A program made the position numbers and the translations under genes. A model generated the notes under the pieces. The model searched no databases. It saw only the letters and a list, made by a program, of their open reading frames with translations, and was not told the DNA's origin. 64,000 bases of DNA from Desmodesmus armatus (lineage: Eukaryota; Chlorophyta; Chlorophyceae; Sphaeropleales; Scenedesmaceae): positions 1-64,000 of the forward strand of contig VIIQ02000130.1 in the NCBI GenBank assembly GCA_007449985.2. Reading direction: 5' to 3'. This document shows, one piece after another, positions 48,101 through 58,920 of this stretch (its first letter is position 1; every line of letters begins with the position of its first letter).

Positions 48101-49784
48101 GGATGTGTTGTGTGTTGACACATGAGTGTGCGCACCTCATCAAAGGCGTGGGGGTGGTCGATGGGCAGGTAGGAGCAGTTGTAGCCGGCAATGTTGCACT
48201 TCTTCAATGCCGGGCCAGCCGTCATCATGGAGCGCATGGAGGGCATCACCTGGGGCGGCGGTGACAAGCAGAAGGGTGAGACAAATCAATCCACCTCCAA
48301 CTATATGGACACCACATGAAGTGCTTGAGCACCCCATCCCCCAGAAGGCACTGCCAACTGTCAAAGAGTTGTCCTGTCAGCTGGGTCGGGTCCATCGGGC
48401 ATGGATGGAGGCGGCTCACCTGACAGGACAACTCCTTGGCAGTTGGTGAGTTCAAGAGCCAGTGGGGGTCACAAGCAGAAGGGTGTGACATATCTGCCGA
48501 ATGTCTAGGGACACAGGTTGATGCACTGATCCAGCTGCTGCAATAGGGATGCAATTTGGTACTGTCTATGTATGCGCTTATGGCAGAAAGAAAGCGCCCT
48601 TCTTTATAGGATATCTATGGATGAGTACATGTGCTGTACATGTTGTACGGCCGAGCTGAACTATTCAGAGAAAACAGGGGAAAGAAGGCTCCAGGTGCAG
48701 GATTGGAAGCAGAAAAGAGGAAGGGAGTTTGCGGACTAGATAGGGAGCAGGTCAGGGAAGACAAGCGTGTCTGGCTCACCTCCAGGTGCAGGATGGCAGT
48801 CTCCAGCTCGCCCCTCAACTCAGGCTTGAGCTCGTAGTTGCAGACGTCCTTCAGGTGCCCGGTCATGAAGTCAAGGTACCTGCAGGGAGGCGGGACAACG
48901 ACATGCATGAGGTCAAATGTTGTGCAGCAGCTAACCATGACAGCTGGCTACTGGTTGACCGTAGCTGTGTCGGTGCACCGGCGCTGGGCTAGGCTGGTCT
49001 GGGTTGGGGTTCAACGGTTGGGGTGCTAGTGCTGATCCCGCACACACATCGTAGGGGTTTACCTTAAGCACCGCTGTGTGTGTGTGCACCTTGGGGTTGC
49101 TGCTGCACTTTGCTGAGGCACACAAACTGTATGTCTGTCACCGAAGGATGTCAGGCGCACACAAAAGAATGTTCAACACAGCCTAGCCTACCTGGCGATG
49201 GTCTCAGGCCAGGTCTCACGCCGCCGCTTGGACTCCACCCATCTTGCGTAGCGGGAGGTGTGGATGAAAGCCTGGTAGTCGCTGGGCAGGCCCTTGGTGG
49301 GGGGCATGGGCTGTTGGCGGGAGAGGGGCTGGGGCTGCGCTGCCTGCAGAGTGAGTGTGGATGGGCGCCATGTGCAGCAGCAAATCTCAGGCACGTACAA
49401 ACCGCAGGCGCATGCAGAGGCATAGCTTCTGCAGGCTGCCTTTTTGGCCATGGTACCTGCTGCACCTATGGTGCGCTGCTGCCAGGTATGCATGGAGCTT
49501 CCTGCAAGCTTACTGTCCCTGCTGCTGGACTGGGGAGTGTGCCTGCTGGTGCTGCTATGTTGTTGTGCCCCATGCATGTGGCAGGAAGGGCTGCGCTTGT
49601 GCTGTGACGTGACCAGTAATTTGAATTTTGAGCCAGTCACGTACCTGCTGGCTGCATCAAAGGTCTTGATCTTGGGCAGCTTGGTGGGCAGCACATCTTC
49701 AATCACAGTCTTCACGGGCGTCAGGTTCTCGATCGCTGCCAGAGGCACATGAGTAGTGGCTCCTAGAACAGGAAAATCGGCCAT
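42129..49784 (-). CDS. nrdJ: class II (adenosylcobalamin-dependent) ribonucleotide reductase
   Basis: Reduces ribonucleotides to deoxyribonucleotides using a B12 radical; the family is monomeric, Lactobacillus RTPR-like. Fifteen exons all match in phase: 49784-49645, 49428-49192, 48879-48780, 48249-48136, 47684-47502, 46767-46646, 46335-46246, 46020-45902, 45678-45522, 45306-45129, 44502-44386, 43719-43534, 43125-42882, 42574-42519 and 42284-42129 (732 aa, the usual family size). Visible are KKCNIAGYNCSYLPI (redox Cys ~184), NGTGVGFSV, KTFGGRASGP, GTNPCCEI (thiyl Cys ~420), QFCNLTEV (partner Cys ~431), VKPSGTVSQL and the C-terminal CGGGAC pair used for re-reduction. NPCCEI replaces the commoner NPCGEI. 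An in-frame upstream ATG (49835) would add 17 residues. The exon-2 acceptor (49429) is the only phase-consistent one but is tentative. It would act in cytosol or nucleus and needs exogenous B12. Confidence 0.95.
42470..42518 (-). repeat. decayed copy of reductase exon-15 5' edge
   Basis: Intron 14 opens with GTGAGCAAGGAGGTTCTCGC, encoding VSKEVLAQLLSRSPG. This parallels the true exon 15 start VSKEVYDELLSRMPPA at 42284. In effect the donor of exon 14 is the duplicated beginning of exon 15. Retention of the intron would give a different C-terminus lacking CGGGAC. Confidence 0.8.
43186..43222 (-). repeat. copy of reductase exon-13 5' edge in intron 12
   Basis: CGCAGTCCGCACAGGGTACACCGTGCTGCG closely matches the true exon-13 start with acceptor (CGCAGTCCTCACAGGGCACGCCGTGCTGCG, about 43101-43130). 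A comparable copy of the exon-12 5' edge lies at about 43866-43905 (TCCGCTTTGGTCTGTGGGA against TCCGCGTTGGCCTGTGGGG). Confidence 0.75.
44854..45035 (-). repeat. two copies of reductase exon-10 3' edge in intron 10
   Basis: The exon-10 end YLRDIWRHNTAE with its donor (45129-45175) is repeated at about 44976-45015 (YLRDIWRHNTAE) and about 44854-44893 (CLRGIWRHNTAE). The flanking GGGTCAGGGTCCCCCT/GACCCCC is also repeated (about 44684 and 45017). Confidence 0.85.
47048..47221. repeat. ~84-bp-arm hairpin in reductase intron 5
   Basis: The left arm (about 47048-47131, containing CCAACGGCAGCATGCATGTG) is reverse-complementary to the right arm (about 47141-47221), with a handful of mismatches and a loop of about 9 bases. 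The near-identity suggests a recent fold-back/MITE insertion in a housekeeping-gene intron. Confidence 0.9.
47882..47920. repeat. perfect 18-bp hairpin in reductase intron 4
   Basis: GGGGACAGCTCAACACCA, a 3-base loop AGC, then TGGTGTTGAGCTGTCCCC. It lies in the intron between exons 4 and 5 of the reductase. Confidence 0.95.
48354..48450. repeat. imperfect ~45-bp hairpin in reductase intron 3
   Basis: CCAACTGTCAAAGAGTTGTC followed by CTGTCAG on the left is matched by CTGACAGGACAACTCCTTGG followed by CAGTTGG on the right, with scattered mismatches. Direct repeats of ACAAGCAGAAGGGTG flank it (about 48262 and 48471). Confidence 0.8.
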
Positions 49785-51509
49785 GCAAGCAATATGTGCT
49801 GTGGTAAGCTTGATCAAATGCATGGACCTCAGCATGCTGTGGCATGGCTGGTGATGTCGGACAAGTACGTTTTCTTGACTTGCGCACCACAGCTACAGAG
49901 AGCTGATGAATCCTGGAAATCATAATGATGCTTTGCAGGCGCTTGGCAGCATCGGCGGAGCTGCAATGTTACGAGACCCATGTTGCGACAGCTCACAGCA
50001 CGTACCTGTCATCTTGCAGGGACGTATTGAGCAATAGATCACTTGGGATATGGGGGTATGATTGGGGCCAGCCAGTCGCTGCAGAGGGCAGGCAGACTAG
50101 ACTGCTGATTCTGGGTGAAGGCTGGCTTGTGTGGTTGAAGGAGGAGTCAGGCAAAGAGGCAGGAGCGTTTAGTGAAGAGTGCAGGCCCGGACGTAGGCTG
50201 TATAGGGGCACAACAGAGGGATGACGACGTCATTATAACAGCGTTCAAAAATTGAATTTGAGCACAAAAGACGCTCTGAGATGGCTGGGTTCGGAAAGGG
50301 TCGCTTTAAGTGCCGTTTTCCAACCTGTTGATACCTCAAGATCATGGAGGACTGGCACCTGCTTGCTGACAACCGGCCTCAGTCACCAGACCATGGGTCA
50401 CCCCAGCTCCAGCTGCAGTGTCCAACCCCGTCTCAGTGTGATGTGAAGCCTAGTGCATGGTGTCAACACGTCTTGAAATAACTTACAGGTCAAAGTGCTA
50501 GCTTGACAGCAACCCGGCAGTCAGTGCACATGCCTTTATACACGTTTTTGCACAGTGACATCAAACTGAGGGAATGCACTTGCAAATCCAACAGTCAAAA
50601 CAGGGTGCACACTGCAAGCAGTGAGTGTGGCAATAACGGGAAGACGAAGTATATGCTTTGCAGACTTTGCTCAGCAGAACATCTGCAACATCCAGGCTGA
50701 CACACACCGTGCATGGGCCATGCAGCGCCCTTGCCCCACCAACTCAGGCAGGGTGAGGCTGTAGGTGCCTGGCAGTCACTGCCCCCGGCGGGGGAAATGC
50801 AGGGGAAAGGGGTACTATAATATACACGAATATGCGTATATATTATAGTACCCCTTGGCAGGGGTACCTGGTACATGTCACCACCGCCGACATAACTCAA
50901 CTATGATTACAACATCACAGCACGAAGCACATGAAACTGCACTCCTTTTACTTGGCAAGCCCAACTGCAAACTTGCAATTGGGCATCCCAGGCTGCCAGG
51001 CTGGCAGTAGCTTGAAGGTCAATTGCACAGACCTCCAAGGAAGCGCTGTGAGCAATACATGAGGTTTGTATCAGCAAGCCTCACACAACACTGCCTTGCT
51101 GCTTAGCAGTAGCACCACCACCCATCCCACACAACCTCTTGCGCAAAGACCTCAGGAATCCTTCAACACAAACCCCTCAGCTGACGCTGATGGTGGTGCA
51201 CATGGTATGGGTTGCACCCATGCTCGTAACAGCAATAATATAAAATGTAATCCTCACCTCTGCAAGCAAAACCATATCAAAGGTAAAGCTGAGGAAATCG
51301 TGTGCATTGCATAGCGTTTACAACAAGCAAGGGCACTCGCAAAGGAACGACCAGCCCCAACTGGAAGCCAGGGGGCCCCTCTCAATGGGTTTACTTATGT
51401 CATGTCAACCTAACACAACACACCACCGCACAAACATGACTCTGCTGCTCACAACACCCTGCGCAACTCTACGCACTCTACTTCACATACAAACCACACC
51501 CACACCCTT
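49785..51509. other. intergenic region between reductase start and hydrolase end
   Basis: About 1.7 kb. It should contain the minus-strand promoter of the reductase and the 3' end of the hydrolase gene. No B12 or other regulatory element was recognised. The only distinct structure is the AT-rich palindrome at 50807-50856. Confidence 0.5.
50807..50856. repeat. perfect AT-rich inverted repeat
   Basis: An 18-base arm AAGGGGTACTATAATATA, a 14-base loop, then the exact reverse complement ending at 50856. It lies about 1 kb upstream of the reductase start. It could be a small transposon remnant or a cruciform-forming site. Confidence 0.95.
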
Positions 51510-54500
51510 TCAGCTGCTTGGGAACTGCACCTCTGCCAGATCCTCAGCAGTATCTGGGTCCAGCCCCTCTTTTGGCTCCCCCCTCGCTGCCCCAGCTGCT
51601 GCTGCTGCAGGCTGCGTCAGCTCCTCTGCTGATGCCAGGCCCAAATGGCGCCGCAGGAACGCGATGGCGGGGCGGATCTCCTCCTCCTTCACACCAGTGG
51701 CATGCGCCTCGAGATGTGTCACGTTGCGCTGCTGAATCACGTACTGGGACTACAGGCGGGCAGGCGGGAGGGCAGGCAGGCAGGCAGGCAGGCAGGCGGG
51801 CGGGCAGGCGGGCAGGCGGGCGGGCGGGCGGGCAGGCAGGCAGGCACGTGGGCAGGCAGCATGTTGGTGGGTCAGACAGGCAGGCATGGCAGTGATGGGC
51901 CAGGCAGTGCCGCACAGCTGTGCAGAGGGCAAGATAGGCAGGCGGAGAGAATTGCCCCAGCAGCCCACTTGCACCTCCTGCAACCCAGACCCATCACCCT
52001 ACCAATTCTGCACCTGAGACATCCCTTACTCATCCTCCCTTGTCCATCCATTGCCCCCTCTCCCAGGTCCCCGTCCAGCAGAGCTGCTGCAATAACACCA
52101 ACAGCACTCTTGCTCGTGCAGCCCCTTCTCTAGACACAACCGCTGTGCTGAGTCAACAGTCTCACTCCATCTTCACAACCAAGTACCTCATTCCCACTAA
52201 CCTCAGGCAGTCCCGCCCTGTCGAGTGCTGCATGCAGGTTCTCTGGTGGGCACAGGTGGTCCTTCAAGGCCAGCCTAAAGAATATGGGGGCCTTGATAGC
52301 CTTGAAGTGCTTGCTGGGGTTGTACCCCAGCGCCTCAAGCACCACACGTGCCAGCACCTTGTTCTGCCAGTTGCCCTGCCGCCGAGGGGGCTGTGCATTG
52401 GCCCTGATAGCCATCTCAGAGTCCTGCATATGATCAAAACGCAAAAAGGCATCAGTGTTTAGGCCTGGCGAATTTGTGTATGTGGCCCCAGCCAGCAGCC
52501 ATACACACACAGCAGCATGCATTTATACACATGTGCACTGGCACCGTTTCCTCTCGCCCACCACCATGCACCTGCCAGTGCTACTGTTCAACCAAGCCGA
52601 GGCACCTGTCAGCCTGCCCAGTCTTGCTGCTGCCATACAAGTAGTCCCAATGATATTGTGGGCTGGAACTTCCATCTTCGAGGGAGTTTTCAGCCTCATG
52701 GGCTCCTACGGAGCGTCCGGGCACGTCCTGTTCCATGTAACAGTATACGTCTGTAACAGTATACGTAACCATTCTTAACGTTATCATACCCCCACACCCA
52801 CCTGCAGTGGCAGCAGTGCCAGGGCCTTGGGGTCTGCCATGGGTGCCACCAGGCGCAGGTAGATGGGAGGCAGGTTGAACCCAGCGCGGTTGTGCAAAAA
52901 CCGCCGCAGCTCGTCAGACACACCCACAGCCAGCAGCCGTAGGGTCCTGCAGGGGACAAGATGGTGGAATTGCACAACAAGCAGGCTGGTTTGAGACACA
53001 AGCAGGGCTCAAAACCAGCGATTGTTGTGCTTGCATGTGGTCTCGCAGGCAATTGCATGTGTTCTGCATGTTAAACCAGCCGCGCCCACAGCCAACAGCC
53101 GTGAGGTCCTGCAGGAGACAGGATGGTGGTGGAAGACACAAACAGGGCACAAAATCAGTGATCAGGAGCAGGTTAAACGGCGCGTGGTGCAGCAGCCGCC
53201 GCAGCTCATCAGACACACCCACAGCCAACAGGCGTAGAGTCCTGCAGGGGGGGACAAGGTGGTTTGGAATACAACCAGGGCGCGAATCAGTGATCTTTGT
53301 GCTTGCAAGCGGTCTCACGGGCACTGGCATGTGTTTCCTGCATGCTGAGCCTTACACAGGTGCAAGCCGCCATAGCTGGTCAGACACACCCACAGCCAAC
53401 AATTGTAGGATCCTGCACGGGACAAGATGGTGAGTGGTCCAGACACAAACAGGGCGCGAAAAACAGTGATATGTTTGCTTGCATGTGGTTTTGACAGGCA
53501 CTTGTATGTCTCTCCTGCATGCTGAACCGTACACAGCCAACAACCACAGGGTCCTGCAGGGGACAAGATGGTGGTTCGAGACACAAACGCGGCGCAAGGA
53601 CAGTGACCTTTGTGCTTGGATGTAGCATCACGCTTGCATGTATCTCCTGCATGCTCAGCATGCACAGTTGAACCGTACACAGGCGCAAGCGGCTCAGAAA
53701 CTCCAGGGCACCAGTCACTCAGCAGCACCCCCCCCCCCCCCCGGCATGCCCACCTGCCAATGCCACGGATCATGGTGGTGGACAGCACAGCCTCTGGTGA
53801 CACGTAGGGCTCCTGCAGCAGGCCGTGCACACAACAGGACGATAACTTGCACACAACAGGACGATAACTTGAGTAAAGCAACATGCATCGCGGGCGTGTT
53901 GTCAGGCACCATGCTGCTTAGCTGCTGTAAACATGCAGAGAGAACATTACACATGAACATGTCGCAGCGGCGGGCAATAGTGACTGCCTGCTCCATGCTA
54001 CACGCCCTCAGCCATCTATGCTGGGCTTTTGGTCAAGAAGTACTGCTAATTGAGGATGTCACATGCCACTGCTGCCATACAGCTGCCTGTGCTGCTGATG
54101 GCCACGATCCCCACCACAGCCACGGCAACAGCTGTCCATAAAACCCTGACGCACTCACATTGGCAATGACTGCGCTGATGTTGCTGCCGAGTTTGGCTGC
54201 CGTGACCAGCACGTGTGCACCACCATAGCTGACACCCCACAGGCCTAGGCGAGAGCCATCCACAGTGCCGTCCAGGTTTGTAGACTGCACAGCGCCAGCA
54301 GCAACAGAGGGAGGTTGGGTGCGCACAGACAACATACGATCCTAGGCGAAGACACCCCAAGGGTTAAACTTACTGTAGTAACCCTCTGCGTCCATATGGA
54401 CGTCCATATCTGCGTCCATAGGAATAAGTTGCCGCACTTTGTGCCCGAACCTGTGCTTGGACTGGATAGCATAGGAGCACGATGGACTGCATTGCAGCGC

Positions 54501-56375
54501 GCAAGGCCTTGTGACACCGTGATCAACAACCACACAAGCCAGTGACACTGTCACTTACAAACTAACCCTGGACCTCCCAGCGCACCTGTACGTGATGAAT
54601 CACTGCCTCAAAGTCCTGCAGGTGTCTCCGTGGGCTGACCCACTGCCGGGGCAAGCCCTCACTGCCACCAAACGTGCGGTAGTCAAAAGCCAGCACTGCC
54701 ATGCCTGCCTCACAGAAGCGCTCCGCATACATCCACAGCCCGATGTCCTTCTGCGCACCCATGCCGTGAGCCATAACAACCACTGGTGGCGGCTGCTGAC
54801 TGGGGGATTAGGGCACGTAGACCAAGGATCGAGGCAGTGCAGGAAAGGGCAAGGATCGTGGGGAGGAGGAGGCATTGATCTGGGGTTCAAGTGTGTTTGC
54901 ATTCAGATGTGTAGCATTCAGGTGTGTTAGCATATAGCAAAAGAAGCGCTCCGCATACATCCATAGCCCAATGTCCTTCTGTGCACCCATGCCGTGAGCC
55001 ATCACAACCACTGGAGGCGGCTGCTGGCTGGTGTATTAGGGCGGAGAGGGGAGAAAGACCAAGGCAGCGGAGGGAAGGGCAAGGGTTGTGGGGAGGAGGA
55101 GGTGTCGGAGAGGTGTCCAGGTGTGTTTGCATAAGGCCATCACAACCACTGGCGGCGGCTGGCTGCGGTGTTGGGGCGAAAGTAAAGAGTGCGTGAGGGC
55201 AAAGGGGCACATGCAGGATGTGAACACTAGGGGGGCAAAGAAAGCAGGTGCGTGCATGATAAGTGCATCAAAGGCCCACAACCATTGTCGTAACTAAGTG
55301 GCGGCAGGTGCTGGCTGGGGATTTGGAGCAGGGTGGGCGCAGGTTTGGAGCAGTGGAAGAAGGGCAAGGTCGTGGGCAGGGAGAGGCACCGGGGCGGTGT
55401 TCAGGTGCATACAGCTCTAAAAATGCCCACATTTGATGACATTTGATGTCATTGATGACACATGATGAAGATAATATACATACGTTTCATGAACACCGCC
55501 AAAACTGTGACGCATGGGGTGCTGATTGTGTGCGCACGGACTGCATGTTGCTCCCCGCATCCTGAAGCTGCGTCTGTCTGTGAGTTATGTGCTGCTATGC
55601 AACAAGCTGCTTACCCACTGGTCCAGAAGCCTGCTGTTGTGCATGATACTGTTGTGACCCACTGAGCTGTTGCAGTCTTCACCCACCTGTCCTTCGGCAA
55701 GTACAGCCAGCCCTCTAGCAGGTCACCATGGCTGTTGATGTGTATGACACTGCGTGTGAACCTGCAGCAGGAACGGCATGTGCATGCATGTGACATGTAG
55801 TGCGTGGAGACGCATGGAGGCATGACAAACACACGCATGGCTGGCCATTAGATGACGAGGGCTGGTGCTGATGCACTGCTGGCTTGGACCAGTCTGCATC
55901 GATGCAGATAGAGCAAACACGGTTCTAACCATGGACATGCCACAAGCACCACGTACAGGATGATACAGCATGCTTGAAAGTCTGGCCTGAGAAGTGACTC
56001 AAGGTGACTCGCAGCCTCGACCTACATTGGCTTGTCTTGTGCGCCTACGTCTGGCAAGTCTAGATCCTCGTAGGGAAACGTGTGGTCCAACTTCTCCCAT
56101 GGCAGCGATATAAGCAGTGAGATGCCCACTGCAAGTGCTGCTGCTCGAACTCCCCAGGGAGAGCTCTGCTTCTGCTGCTGACGGGGTGGCTGTCTGCTAC
56201 TAGGGGCCATGTTGGTGTCAGGACGTTGGGGGTCAATCCCAGCACGGCAAATCACGGATGAGGAGGTCCGACAGACGTTGCGAGGTTGAATGCACTGTCG
56301 TCCAGTGTTGATGATCTTGACCGCAAGCAGGCCCAAGGTAGGTGAGGCACGGGTAGACGCGATAGATAGACGCAT
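51510..56375 (-). CDS. organelle-targeted, membrane-anchored alpha/beta hydrolase
   Basis: A serine hydrolase of the dienelactone-hydrolase/X-Pro-peptidase-like fold; substrate unknown. Eight phase-matched exons: 56375-56026, 55761-55683, 54792-54586, 54284-54159, 53812-53754, 52946-52802, 52423-52202 and 51749-51510 (475 aa). Residues 1-50 (start MRLSIASTRASPTLGLL; SSSVICRAG near 45) look like a plastid or mitochondrial transit peptide, followed by the hydrophobic helix AAALAVGISLLISLPW. The core shows PPPVVVMAHGMGAQKDIGLW (oxyanion region), AFDYRTFGGSEG, nucleophile elbow GVSYGG (Ser ~231), RLALKDHLCPP (Asp ~377) and VTHLEAHATG (His ~408 or 412). Exon 2 is taken to end at TGG|GTGAAG, because the nearer GTGGGT donor breaks phase. 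The tail after LASAEELTQ is Ala/Glu-rich. ATG 56375 is the only ATG in the opening frame. Confidence 0.9.
51754..51846. repeat. GGCA/GGCG tetranucleotide microsatellite
   Basis: About 90 bp of alternating GGCA and GGCG units immediately 5' of the last hydrolase exon on the coding strand, between acceptor and branch region. It keeps all frames partly open, which generates spurious Arg/Ala/Gly or Pro/Ala/Cys frames. Confidence 0.95.
53085..53572 (-). repeat. four decayed copies of hydrolase exon-6 5' edge
   Basis: The acceptor and exon start (CCCCTGCAG|GACCCTACGGCTG, reading R-TLRLLAVGVSDELRRF, 52946 down) recur upstream in intron 5 at about 53085-53125, 53188-53254, 53363-53431 and 53533-53572. 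Spacing is about 110-180 bp. The 53188-53254 copy still reads RTLRLLAVGVSDELRRLLHH. Each keeps CAG followed by a GA-starting exon edge, so cryptic splicing is possible. Confidence 0.9.
54943..55325 (-). repeat. copies of hydrolase exon-3 5' edge in intron 2
   Basis: About 54943-55042 repeats the exon-3 start with acceptor (PPPVVVMAHGMGAQKDIGLW then MYAERFF) almost exactly. Shorter copies lie at about 55133-55175 (PPPVVVMA) and, faintly, 55285-55325. The flanking intron (GGGGAGGAGGAGG..GTGTTTGCAT) is duplicated too. Confidence 0.9.
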
Positions 56376-58920
56376 TGCTTCGTGGTTGGTTGACCGTTTG
56401 CGCAGGAGAAAACCTTGAGTAAACCTTGAGTGAACCTTGTGTGACGTCACTGGTTCCAAGGTTGTCTGCAAGGCTGTGTAATCCAGTGATAGGTGGCGAA
56501 GGCGAAGATCAGCGGAAGTCAGGTGCCTTTGAGTGATCAATACAACTGGCAGGTCTGTGAGCCTGTACACAGGTCATCTGGCTGTTGCGCATGCTGAAGT
56601 GTTGACGTCATCATGTGAACCTGCCAGTCATGACCCGTTATTTGCACAGTTCGAACACATGTCTGGGATCAGTACATGGCAGTGATGCCGACAGATTGAG
56701 ATTATATCAAGATTTGGCCATCAGAGCCACCTAAGGACCCATGCAATCTAATAATGAAGGGGTAATGGGAGGCGAAGGGGGGGGGGTCACCCCTTCACAG
56801 GTCAAGGTCATGGGGTGTGAAGGGGTCGGACCCCATCACACCCCTCTTCAAGTCCCCCTGGCCACAGTGTGAAAAGTGGGGGGGGGCTTAGTGTTGAAGG
56901 GGGGTTGCCCGCCTAGTGTTGATGCTGTTACGCTTGACACTGTCAGAATTGTGTTGAGGCTACATACCCTGTTCAAGCATGTTCTTCATCACACCGGCTG
57001 GCTGGGGCAGCATGTCGTGCAGGGCTCAGCGGCACACTCCTCTGCGTACATCAGCAGCAGAGGCTAGCAGCTCGCTGTCTGAGCATTGCAGTCCTGTTGG
57101 GGGGGGGGGCATACTCTCAATCGCAATTTAACCCACAGCACCAGCCGTACCCTGCTGTGGACCACCCCCCAAATGCCTTACCCTCCTCAGGAGTCCACCT
57201 GTTTGCATACATGTGACAGGCTTACATAAGGCCTGACCACTGTCGGTTCCCAAGCGCAAGCATCGCTGGCAAGCGCGCCAGGAACGGACACCAAGTTACC
57301 ACCCCAGTACGGTCCCAGCATCTCTGGACCTTCCGCAGGATCGCGGAAATTCACACTGTGCGAGATAGGGGTGCACCAACCACGACACACCTGTGCTCAA
57401 GCTCATGCATACGCACGCGTGTCACACAGCCACAGCAGGCCTCCAGCAAAGTTACGAGCACCGTAAGGACAGACAGACAGCTCCACAGCCACACCCATAG
57501 GCATATGTTCAGCTCACACACACAAGCACACACCCATCAGCAGACCTCGACCTGCAACCCTGCCATAGCCAGTAGGCCTTGCCTTTTTTTGAAATAAAAA
57601 ACAACAACCAGAGACTCTCTGTTGAGAGACTCTCTCATGTATGATACATAGCAGGGCCCTTTTGAACTGAGGTGCCAGGCAGAGCAGGGGCATCTGCCTG
57701 GCCCAGCAACACCACCACCCGGTCGACCCTGGACTTTACTATTAGTATACCCCATCAAACCTGGTGCTTTTGGTACTTTCAGTGAACTGTATTTTGATTG
57801 CACAACGCTCAACAACAAAAGCGTACATGATCAGTGCTCGCAGTAAGATATGTCAAAGTCTCAAGCAGGGGTCACTCAAAGGCAGTACACACCCGCAGCA
57901 GGCATGCTGAGGGCTGCGTTGTGCCCAATACTGCAAACACAAGCAGCATCACAACGGACTGAGCCAGCATTGGACAGATCCACGATCACACAAGTCATAA
58001 GTGAGCAATAAGAAAAAGTCATAGAAAGGAAGTGTCCTGAGCGCTGGGGAATCACGGATCGCCACACCCATATCACCACACACAAGAAAGCATTATGGGA
58101 CATGTTGGAACATAGAGCTGCAAGTGGCCATGCAAACTGGCACTGAAGTACAGACCACTCAAAGTGATCAACGTGCATAAGAGACACATGTGGTCTGGTT
58201 GCAGCACACGCACAACTGGCCAACCGGCTCCTACGATGACACTAAAGGCACCCCTTGGCCTCATACCTATCCATCCATCCATTCACTCATTAACCACTGA
58301 CGGGGATCGGGGTTTTCCCCCACCTTAGTGTTTCAACCAATTCAACCCTGGCAGGCAATGCCATTGATGTGTGGCGAATGTGTCTGCGTGTAACATTTTC
58401 CCTCCCCATTAAGTCCAGACAGTACATCCATCACAGTGTGACCCGGGCGCAAGACTCGGTAAGCAAGACGCAGGCTAAGGGCAGGCAGGCAGGTAGTAAT
58501 CGACAGCCTGGTGAGCCTCCAGTGGTACTTAGGCACAGGGCCGCGCCGCGTCTAAGCAGCGGGAAGCCAGAACAGCTGCACTGTGGTTGGTCCCCTTGGT
58601 GCCCTGAGACAGGCCCTGCCGTCGGGGAAATTTCCGGGGTGTTGAGGACGAATGGAGTCCAGGCCACAGCCACGCCCAACCTCAAGGCTGACGTGCAGCA
58701 GGCTGCTCAACCAAGGTGCTTAGGTGGCCAGCTTGATGGTGCGGTCGCCGATGGGCTGCACCACACGGCAGTTGTGGCCATTGGCAAGCTTGACGCAGCC
58801 ACCTGCACAGGACACACAACAGGCAGGTGGCAGGATGCTTTGAAAGATGCACCTAGGACATGTGCAGGCCTTCAAGCAGGGCTATCACTGAGCAGGACCA
58901 TCAGTGGTGATGCATGTTCT
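56376..58920. other. intergenic; possible retroelement fragment
   Basis: No confident gene. C/G-rich low-complexity sequence with an imperfect inverted GGGGTGTGAAGGGG/CCCCTTCAC arrangement lies at 56775-56850. On the minus strand, 58800-58722 reads GGCVKLANGHNCRVVQPIGD and then RTIKLAT before a TAA. At about 58410-58395 a purine-rich AATGGGGAGGGAAAA is followed by TGTTACACGC, resembling a polypurine tract next to an LTR start. Together these hint at a decayed LTR element, without reverse transcriptase or integrase motifs to confirm it. Confidence 0.3.

Noticed and set aside
49188..49835. One continuous 215-residue minus frame at the reductase 5' end
   Set aside because: It is two exons plus an intron in the same frame by chance. 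The middle holds a consensus donor (49644) and acceptor (49429).
51518..52133. Two plus-strand and two minus-strand open frames over the GGCA/GGCG repeat
   Set aside because: They are created by a tetranucleotide microsatellite that lacks stops. They cross a supported exon boundary of the hydrolase.
52617..52739. Possible extra hydrolase exon (minus, VPGRSVGAHEAENSLEDGSS)
   Set aside because: Including it leaves a 2-base phase and puts the next exon out of frame. Joining 52802 directly to 52423 keeps frame and matches the expected order of the fold.
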